Below are positions 1-4,478 of a stretch of DNA of 5,066 nt, in pieces (position 1 is the stretch's first letter; each line of letters starts with the position of its first letter). The notes below the pieces were generated by a model. It was not told the origin of the DNA and did not search any database. It saw only the letters and a list, made by a program, of their open reading frames with translations. Source of the stretch: DATAFF01 sp036257595. Its GTDB lineage: Bacteria > Pseudomonadota > Alphaproteobacteria > Rhizobiales > Aestuariivirgaceae. A program made the position numbers and the translations under genes. The stretch spans positions 1 through 5,066 of the forward strand of contig DATAFF010000162.1 of assembly GCA_036257595.1 (NCBI GenBank), written 5' to 3'.

Positions 1-156
1 GATTTCCGGCGGCATCCGCGCGATGATGAAGATCTGGACCAGTGTCGCATAGGCGAGCACCAAGAGCAGCGTTGCACAGACTGCGAGGCACACGCCGCGC
101 CGACGCAACGGAGAGCCCATGAGCAGCCGATCATATCCGGATGGCGGCGCGTTCAT
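1..156 (-). CDS. Putative membrane protein, N-terminal fragment (runs off left edge)
   Basis: Reading the minus strand from the ATG at 156-154, 52 codons stay open to the window edge with typical high-GC codons. The peptide begins MNAPPSGYDRLLMG, then has a basic stretch (PLRRRG, residues 16-21) followed by a hydrophobic run at about residues 22-46 (VCLAVCATLLLVLAY and onward). This looks like one transmembrane segment with its positively charged side in the cytoplasm, or an uncleaved signal anchor, as in many sensor or transporter N-termini. No family can be named from 52 residues. The start is uncertain: I see no good Shine-Dalgarno before this ATG, and the frame stays open a little upstream into the repeat region. 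Met13 is an alternative start. It lies downstream of the operon in the same orientation, separated from it by 246 bp of repeats, so it is probably a separate transcription unit. Confidence 0.45.
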   Translation of the reverse strand, partial: MNAPPSGYDRLLMGSPLRRRGVCLAVCATLLLVLAYATLVQIFIIARMPPEI

Positions 157-204
157 AGCGAGCAGAATAGCGCCTAAGCGGGGTAGTAGCCATGAGGCAA
201 TAGG

Positions 205-232
205 GCGAATAGCGAATAGCGAATAGCGAATA
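205..232 (+). repeat. Tandem heptamer array GCGAATA, left arm (4 perfect copies)
   Basis: Four uninterrupted copies of GCGAATA occupy 205-232, with a degenerate unit (GCAATAGG) just before them at 197-204. The reverse complement of the same array is at 376-403, so the two blocks form perfect 28-bp inverted arms around the dyad repeats at 237-368. The unit contains TAG, and because its length is not a multiple of three, three or more copies close all reading frames in this orientation. Function is unknown. It resembles in design, not in sequence, the short tandemly repeated heptanucleotides described in cyanobacteria. Confidence 0.9.
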
Positions 233-236
233 GTGG

Positions 237-288
237 CCCCTCATCCGCCCCTTCGGGGCACCTTCTCCCCGCCGACGCGGGGAGAAGG
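237..288 (+). repeat. REP-like two-hairpin palindromic element, copy A
   Basis: The element starts CCCCTCA and contains two dyads. The first is GCCCC/GGGGC (247-251 with 255-259) around a TTC loop. The second is a perfect 12-bp stem (261-272 with 277-288) around the loop CGAC. The layout CCCCTCA, small hairpin, CACC, larger C-rich/G-rich hairpin is shared with copy B at 312-368, which lies in the opposite orientation. Elements of this design are common between genes in rhizobia, from general knowledge. The larger hairpin is not followed by a T-run on either strand, so it is not a classical intrinsic terminator. Confidence 0.75.
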
Positions 289-311
289 GAGTAATTGAGG
301 GCGGCGCCCCC

Positions 312-368
312 TTCTTCCCTCGCCCCGCGGCAGCGGGAAGAGGGTGGCGCGAAGCGCCAGGTGAGGGG
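312..368 (-). repeat. REP-like two-hairpin palindromic element, copy B (inverted relative to A)
   Basis: Read on the minus strand from 368, this begins CCCCTCACC and repeats the copy A layout. A small hairpin GGCGC/GCGCC (346-350 with 354-358, loop GAA) is followed by a larger, imperfect stem. That stem is CCCTC/GAGGG (317-321 with 340-344), then CCCGC/GCGGG (324-328 with 333-337) around GGCA. The hairpin sequences differ from copy A while pairing is kept, which suggests compensatory change and two diverged members of one family rather than a recent duplication. The 23-bp spacer at 289-311 between the copies has no recognisable feature. Confidence 0.7.
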
Positions 369-375
369 CATTCGC

Positions 376-403
376 TATTCGCTATTCGCTATTCGCTATT
401 CGC
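376..403 (-). repeat. Tandem heptamer array GCGAATA, right arm (4 perfect copies, inverted)
   Basis: On the plus strand this is four copies of TATTCGC (376-403), preceded by a degenerate CATTCGC at 369-375. It is the exact reverse complement of the left arm at 205-232. The array abuts the preceding gene: the TAG stop codon of the formyltransferase-like gene (403-405) shares base 403 with the array and lies within a degenerate unit GAGTAGC (402-408), one base different from GAATAGC. In the direction of operon transcription the array presents TAG in all three frames right after the gene. Confidence 0.9.
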
Positions 404-1320
404 TACTCCCCAACCCCCATCCCGACCTTCACCCCCGCCTCGGCCGCCCATTGCGCCGCCGGGATCTTGTCGCCGCCCTTGAGCCGCACCCGCTGCAGCA
501 GCACCCGTCCGCCCTTGGCCTGGATCTCGACGCCGTCGTCGCTCAGCCCCACGACCGTGCCGGGCTCGCCTGAGCCATCGCGCCGGCGCGCATCGAAGAT
601 CTGCACCTCGGCGCCGGCCACCACCGTCCAGGCGCCGGGCTGCGGATTGGCGGCCCGGATCAGATTGTAAACCTCCGCCACATCCTTCCCCCAATCGATC
701 CGCGCATTGTCGCGTCTGAACCAGCTCTCATAGCTCGCCTTGGAGTCGTCCTGCTTGATATGCGGCGGGTTGCCGGCGCGGATCAGCTCGACGGCATCGA
801 GCGTGGTCTCGAGCCCGAGCGGAAAGATCTTCTTGAAATAGACATCGCCCAGCGTCTCGTCGGGACCGATCGTGACCTCGCGCTGCAACAGCACGTCGCC
901 CTCGTCGAGCCCGTCATTGGGCCAGAACCAGGAGAGCCCCGTCTTGGTCGCGCCCATGGCGATCGGCCAGTTGATCGACGACGGCCCGCGATGCTTCGGC
1001 AACAGCGAGGGATGGAAGCAGATCGACCCGAAGCGCGGGATCGAGCGCACCGCCTCCGGCACGAAGATGATCATATAGGCCATGATCATCAGATCGGGCT
1101 TGAGCGCCTTCATCTCGGCGGCCACCACCTCGTCCTTGTAGGACGCCGGCTGATAGAGCGGGATCTTGTTGTCGAGCGCCGCCTGCTTCAGCGGATCGAC
1201 CGGCCGGCCCTCCTTGTCGGGCGCGGTGTAGACCGCCACCACCTCGTCCTTGCCGGCCTTGAGAATGGTCTCGAGCGCCGCCTTGCCGAAGGCCTGCTGG
1301 CCGTTGACGATGATCCGCAT
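403..1320 (-). CDS. Formyltransferase-family protein, 10-formyl-THF dehydrogenase hydrolase-domain type
   Basis: This 305-residue protein resembles the N-terminal hydrolase/formyltransferase domain of 10-formyltetrahydrofolate dehydrogenase (FDH, ALDH1L1), without its carrier and aldehyde dehydrogenase domains. Residues 1 to about 190 are the folate-binding formyltransferase fold, with the signature GSICFHPSLLPKHRG (98-112) and GLDEGD (137-142). A C-terminal formyltransferase domain follows (about 204-300, including PGAWT at 228-232). His103 and Asp139 match the catalytic His and Asp of FDH. The position two before the His, Asn in methionyl-tRNA formyltransferases, is Cys101 here (Ile in FDH). 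Likely chemistry is cleavage or transfer of the formyl group of 10-formyl-THF in the cytoplasm; formyl-CoA as partner is an inference from the neighbours. The ATG at 1320-1318 is chosen because family homology begins there (MRIIVNGQQAFG) and GGAGGGG lies 9 to 15 bases upstream, overlapping the stop codon of the previous gene. The open frame extends 41 Arg-rich codons further upstream, but these lie inside that gene. The 16-bp gap implies co-transcription. Annotation as housekeeping fmt would be wrong. Confidence 0.88.
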   Translation of the reverse strand: MRIIVNGQQAFGKAALETILKAGKDEVVAVYTAPDKEGRPVDPLKQAALDNKIPLYQPASYKDEVVAAEMKALKPDLMIMAYMIIFVPEAVRSIPRFGSICFHPSLLPKHRGPSSINWPIAMGATKTGLSWFWPNDGLDEGDVLLQREVTIGPDETLGDVYFKKIFPLGLETTLDAVELIRAGNPPHIKQDDSKASYESWFRRDNARIDWGKDVAEVYNLIRAANPQPGAWTVVAGAEVQIFDARRRDGSGEPGTVVGLSDDGVEIQAKGGRVLLQRVRLKGGDKIPAAQWAAEAGVKVGMGVGE

Positions 1321-1336
1321 CAGCTCCGTCCCCTCC

Positions 1337-2614
1337 TCACTCCGCCGCCGCCCGCGGCTTGGCGGTGCCCATCGCGCCCGAGGCGGTGATCGCCTGGACC
1401 TCCTCCGCCGAATAGCCCAGCACCTGCTGAAGGATCTCGGCATTGTGCTCGCCGAGCAGCGGCGAGCGCTTCACCTCGGCCGGCGATGCCGACAGCTTGA
1501 CCGGCATGCCCACTGTGAGATAGCGACCACGCGTGGGATGATCGACCTCGACCACCGTGCCGGTCTCGCGCAGGCTCGGCTCCTCCAGCAGCTCCTTCAT
1601 CGACAGGATCGGGCCGCAGGGAATGTCGAGCGGGTTGCAGATCTCCATCACCTCGAACTTGGTCTTGGTCTTGGTCCACGCCTCGACGGTTGCGAAAATA
1701 TGGTCGAGCTTGTCGAGCCGGGCCGGCGGCGTCGCATAGGCCGGGTCGGTCTTCCATTCCGGCTTGCCGATGACGTCGCACACCTTCTCCCAGGCCGCCG
1801 CCTGGGTGATGAAATAGACATAGGCGTTGGGGTCGTTCTCCCAGCCCTTGCATTTGAGGATCGAGCCCGGCTGGCCGCCGCCCGAATCATTGCCGGCCCG
1901 CGGTACCGCCTCGCCGAACGGGATCCCCTTGCCATGCTGGCTGTATTCCTTGAGCGGCCCGGCGCTGAGCCGCTGCTGGTCGCGCAGCTTGACGCGGCAG
2001 AGATTGAGCACCCCGTCCTGCATGGCGGCGAGCACCCGCTGGCCCTTGCCGGTGCGCTCGCGCTGATAGAGCGCCGCGACGATGCCGAAGGCGAGATGGA
2101 GGCCGGTGCCGGAATCGCCGATCTGCGCGCCCGTGACCAGCGGCGGCCCGTCGCGGAAGCCGGTGGTCGAGGCCGCACCGCCGGTGCATTGCGCCACATT
2201 CTCATAGACCTTGCAGTCCTCGTAAGGCCCCGGTCCGAAGCCCTTGACCGAGGCATAGATCAGCCGCGGATTGAGCTCCTGGATGCGCTCCCAGGTCAGC
2301 CCCATGCGGTCGAGGGCGCCCGGCGCGAAATTCTCCACCAGCACGTCGCAGGTCTTGACCAGCCGCTCCAGCACTTCCTTGCCGCGCGGCGACTTGGTGT
2401 CGAGGGTGATCGAGCGCTTGTTGTGGTTGAGCATGGTGAAATAGAGCGAGTCGGCACCGGGAACGTCCCTGAGCTGCCCGCGCGTCGGATCGCCCTCGCC
2501 GGGGCGCTCGACCTTGATCACATCGGCGCCGAGCCAGGCGAGAAGCTGGGTGCAGGTCGGCCCCGACTGCACATGGGTGAAGTCGAGGACCTTTACGTCC
2601 GCCAGAGCCTTCAT
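1337..2614 (-). CDS. frc: Formyl-CoA:oxalate CoA-transferase-like class III (CaiB/BaiF) CoA-transferase
   Basis: This 425-residue protein closely resembles Oxalobacter Frc and E. coli YfdW (usual length 416-428). These move CoA from formyl-CoA to oxalate, giving oxalyl-CoA and formate through aspartyl-anhydride intermediates. Recognisable blocks are VLDFTHVQSGP near the N-terminus, SLYFTMLNHNKRSI, VENFAPGALDRMG, YENVAQCTGGAASTTGF, QIGDSGTG, MQDGVLNLCRVKLRDQQR, LKCKGWENDPNAYVYF, IPCGPILSMKEL and PLLGEH. By alignment from memory, Asp167 is the catalytic nucleophile, with Gln16 and Glu138 as active-site partners. The mobile glycine loop reads SGGGQPG (244-250) instead of GGGGQPG, and the usual Trp after it is Ser251. 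Position 47, Trp48 in Oxalobacter Frc, is Gln, as I recall it being in YfdW. I chose the ATG at 2614-2612: GGAGG is 9 bases upstream of it but only 3 bases before the in-frame TTG at 2620. The family is near certain; the in vivo acid substrate (oxalate or a 2-hydroxy acid) is not. Confidence 0.92.
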   Translation of the reverse strand: MKALADVKVLDFTHVQSGPTCTQLLAWLGADVIKVERPGEGDPTRGQLRDVPGADSLYFTMLNHNKRSITLDTKSPRGKEVLERLVKTCDVLVENFAPGALDRMGLTWERIQELNPRLIYASVKGFGPGPYEDCKVYENVAQCTGGAASTTGFRDGPPLVTGAQIGDSGTGLHLAFGIVAALYQRERTGKGQRVLAAMQDGVLNLCRVKLRDQQRLSAGPLKEYSQHGKGIPFGEAVPRAGNDSGGGQPGSILKCKGWENDPNAYVYFITQAAAWEKVCDVIGKPEWKTDPAYATPPARLDKLDHIFATVEAWTKTKTKFEVMEICNPLDIPCGPILSMKELLEEPSLRETGTVVEVDHPTRGRYLTVGMPVKLSASPAEVKRSPLLGEHNAEILQQVLGYSAEEVQAITASGAMGTAKPRAAAE

Positions 2615-2620
2615 CTGCAA

Positions 2621-2630
2621 TGTCCTCCCT
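2621..2630 (-). promoter_or_regulatory. Ribosome binding site of the CoA-transferase gene (decides the start)
   Basis: On the minus strand 2630-2621 reads AGGGAGGACA. The GGAGG core (2628-2624) is 9 bases from the ATG at 2614 but only 3 from the TTG at 2620, which supports the ATG. The hairpin-forming heptamer repeat ends immediately upstream at 2631, so folding could affect access to this site. Confidence 0.75.
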
Positions 2631-2711
2631 GAAAGGCAGTAGGCAGTTAGGCAGTAGGCAGTAGGGAAGAACTCGCTGACGACCTACTGCCTATCTGCCG
2701 ACTGCCTTTTT
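2631..2711 (-). repeat. Mirrored GGCAGTA heptamer arrays forming an intercistronic hairpin
   Basis: On the plus strand 2635-2663 holds GGCAGTA, GGCAGTT, a single A, then GGCAGTA twice. The other side (2685-2706) holds TACTGCC, TATCTGCC and GACTGCC, the same unit inverted and more degenerate. In the operon transcript the first arm (AAAAAGGCAG onward, 2711-2683) can pair with the second (ending CTGCCTTTC, 2665-2631) around a loop of about 17 bases. The second arm has one extra unit, so pairing could slip between registers. It fills nearly all of the 98-bp gap between the ThDP enzyme stop and the CoA-transferase start, and ends one base before the Shine-Dalgarno stretch. There is no U-run after the stem, so a strong intrinsic terminator is unlikely. 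A role in differential expression or mRNA stability is inference. Confidence 0.85.
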
Positions 2712-2712
2712 C

Positions 2713-4434
2713 TCACTTGTACATCGTCTGATTCTTCGTCCCCGGTGCGTACTCGTTCGGGTCGATCCAGACATTGACCACCGCCGAGCGTCCTGATCTG
2801 GCGATCGCCGCCCGCGCCCGCTTGAGCGCCGGCCCGATCTCGGAGGCCTCGCGCACCTCCTCGCCATGGCCACCCAGCATATGGGCGAATTTCGAGAACT
2901 CGACATCGCCGAGCTTGTTGCCGATGTCGCCGCGCTGCGGGCCGTATTTGGCGATCTGGCCGTAGCGGATCTGGTTCATCGCCGAATTGTTGCCGACCAC
3001 CGCCAGGAACGGCGCGTTGAAACGGTTCGCCGTCTCCATGTCGAAGGCGGTCATGCCGAACGAGCCGTCGCCATAGAGGCACATCACCTCCTTGTCGGGA
3101 TTGGCGAGCTTGGCGGCGAGCGCAAAGCCGGTGCCGACGCCGAGCGAGCCGAGCGCCCCCGGGTCCATCCACTGGCCGGGCCGGCGCGGCCGCACCGCCT
3201 GTGCCGAGATGGTGACGACATCGCCGCCATCGCCGATATAGACCGTGTCCTCGCCGAGGAATTCGTTGATCTCCCAAGCCAGACGATAGGGATGGATCGG
3301 CGAGCGGTCGGAGGTGAAGAGCGGCATCAGCTTCTCGGTCGCCACCGTCTCGGCCTCGCCGAGCTGCTTCATCCATTGCTGCCGCGCCTGGCGCTTGCCC
3401 TTGTCGATCTTCGCGCTTGCGGCATCGAGCACCGCGCCGAGAATGGCGCCGGGGTCGCCGACCAGGCCGAGGGTGATGTCGCGGTTCTTGCCGACGGTCC
3501 GGTAGTCCATGTCGATCTGGACAAGCGTCGGCACGTCGATCCGCTTGCCATAGCCCATGCGGAAGTCGAAGGGCGTGCCGACGATAACGATCACATCCGC
3601 CTTGGAGAAGGCGAGCGATCGCGTCCGGTCGAAATGATGGGGATCGCCCGGCGGCAGCAGCCCGCGCGAGGCGCCGTTGAAATAGCCCGGAATGTCGAGG
3701 CCGCGGAGCAGCGCGATCGCCTCGTCCTGGCCGCGCGCCGTCCACACCTGCTGGCCGTAGAGAATGGCCGGCCGCTCCGCCTTGACCAGGATGTCGGCGA
3801 GCTTCTCGATGTCGCGCGGGTCGCCGATTGAGCGGGTCGAGGCGCGGTAATGGCCGGGCTCAGGGATCACCGCCTTGTCGAAAGCGATCTCGCGGTCGAG
3901 CACGTCGCGCGGGATCTCGAGATAGGCCGGCCCTGGCGCCCCGGCAAAGGCCTCGCGTGCCGCCATCGCGATCATGTCGGCCACCCGCTCGGTCGAGAAC
4001 ACGCCGGCGGCGAATTTGGTGATGGGCTGCATCATCTCGACATGCGGCAGGTCCTGCAGCGACCCCATCTTGTGCTGGGCGAGCGACGACTGGCCGCCGA
4101 TATGGAGCACCGGGCTCTCCGAGCGGAAGGCGGTGGCGATGCCGGTGACTGCATTGGTGCAGCCCGGCCCCGCCGTCGTCACCACGCAGCCAAGCTTGCC
4201 GGTCTGGCGCGCATAGCCGTCGGCGGCATGCGCCGCCACCTGCTCGTGCCGCACGTCGACGATGCGGATGCCTTCGTCGATGCAGCCGTCATAGATGTCG
4301 ATGATATGGCCGCCGCACAGCGTGAAGATGGTGTCCACCCCCTCGCTTTTGAGAGCCTTGGCGACGAGCCGTCCACCCGAGATCACATTGGTGTCGAGGC
4401 TCTTCCTGTGCAGTGTATCGGTCGCGGTCGACAT
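2713..4434 (-). CDS. Thiamine-diphosphate enzyme, 2-hydroxyacyl-CoA lyase / oxalyl-CoA decarboxylase-like
   Basis: This 573-residue protein has the three-domain acetolactate synthase fold: N-terminal ThDP pyrimidine domain (about 17-185), central domain (about 205-340) and C-terminal diphosphate-binding domain (about 385-560). Glu64 in RHEQ is the catalytic cofactor-activating Glu. GDG (455-457) with NN (482-483) is the ThDP/Mg motif, with 24 residues between. The segment GSLQDLPHVEMMQPITKF (124-141) aligns with GAFQEFPQVEACRLYTKF of human HACL1. In oxalyl-CoA decarboxylase this place carries an active-site Tyr-Glu pair, here Leu126-Gln127. A C-terminal tail (PGTKNQTMYK) could form a lid, as in the acyl-CoA members. 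The likely reaction is cleavage of a 2-hydroxyacyl-CoA to formyl-CoA plus aldehyde or ketone, or decarboxylation of oxalyl-CoA, in the cytoplasm. Databases often label such proteins acetolactate synthase, but there is no small-subunit gene here and the partner is a formyl-CoA-type transferase. The ATG at 4434 is preceded by AGGAAAGG ending 10 bases upstream. Family is certain; substrate is open. Confidence 0.87.
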   Translation of the reverse strand: MSTATDTLHRKSLDTNVISGGRLVAKALKSEGVDTIFTLCGGHIIDIYDGCIDEGIRIVDVRHEQVAAHAADGYARQTGKLGCVVTTAGPGCTNAVTGIATAFRSESPVLHIGGQSSLAQHKMGSLQDLPHVEMMQPITKFAAGVFSTERVADMIAMAAREAFAGAPGPAYLEIPRDVLDREIAFDKAVIPEPGHYRASTRSIGDPRDIEKLADILVKAERPAILYGQQVWTARGQDEAIALLRGLDIPGYFNGASRGLLPPGDPHHFDRTRSLAFSKADVIVIVGTPFDFRMGYGKRIDVPTLVQIDMDYRTVGKNRDITLGLVGDPGAILGAVLDAASAKIDKGKRQARQQWMKQLGEAETVATEKLMPLFTSDRSPIHPYRLAWEINEFLGEDTVYIGDGGDVVTISAQAVRPRRPGQWMDPGALGSLGVGTGFALAAKLANPDKEVMCLYGDGSFGMTAFDMETANRFNAPFLAVVGNNSAMNQIRYGQIAKYGPQRGDIGNKLGDVEFSKFAHMLGGHGEEVREASEIGPALKRARAAIARSGRSAVVNVWIDPNEYAPGTKNQTMYK

Positions 4435-4478
4435 GGATGGGGCGCCTTTCCTGTCAAGTCTTCTTCGTTTCGAGTTGT
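4435..4478 (-). promoter_or_regulatory. Regulator / ThDP-enzyme intergenic gap with ribosome binding site
   Basis: This 44-bp gap carries AGGAAAGG (4452-4445), a suitable Shine-Dalgarno for the ATG at 4434. A weak inverted pair, TGTCAAGTC (4452-4460 on the plus strand) and GAGTTGTCT (4472-4480), matches at 6 of 9 positions and extends two bases into the regulator stop codon. It could be a GntR half-site pair but is well within chance. No convincing promoter is seen, and the gap is short enough for read-through from the regulator gene. Confidence 0.4.

Noticed and set aside
157..200. Sigma-70 promoter for the left membrane gene (TTGCCT and TATTCT on the minus strand)
   Set aside because: The two boxes are 25 bases apart, too far for a standard promoter, and no better pair was found.
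237..288. Intrinsic terminator for the operon
   Set aside because: The stem is strong, but no T-run follows it on the minus strand. It can only be called a possible structured 3' end.
174..371. Small proteins with IRYSLFA repeats on both strands (174-371 minus, 295-573 plus)
   Set aside because: The heptapeptide is simply the translation of three copies of the TATTCGC heptamer (21 bases). These frames are repeat DNA, not genes.
205..403. CRISPR array
   Set aside because: The units are 7 bp, directly adjacent, without spacers, and are mirrored. Nothing resembles cas genes.
1321..1443. Upstream extension of the formyltransferase-like protein by 41 residues
   Set aside because: The extension is Arg/Pro-rich with no family similarity, lies inside the CoA-transferase gene, and the internal ATG has a proper ribosome binding site.
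2618..2620. TTG start for the CoA-transferase
   Set aside because: It is only 3 bases from the GGAGG core. The ATG two codons later has 9-base spacing and better matches the family N-terminus.
1250..2632. 460-codon plus-strand open frame
   Set aside because: It lies antisense to the CoA-transferase gene, whose family motifs are unmistakable. The predicted protein is rich in Arg, His, Leu and Asp, typical of the opposite strand of a GC-rich gene, and no domain is recognisable.
2866..3831. 321-codon plus-strand open frame, with similar ones at 760-1389 and 3850-4482
   Set aside because: All are mirror frames of the enzyme genes, with low-complexity Arg/His/Ala/Leu composition and no recognisable motifs.
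2713..4434. Biosynthetic acetolactate synthase (ilvB/ilvI)
   Set aside because: The fold is shared, but there is no small-subunit gene, the substrate segment is HACL-like, and the neighbours act on CoA and formyl groups.
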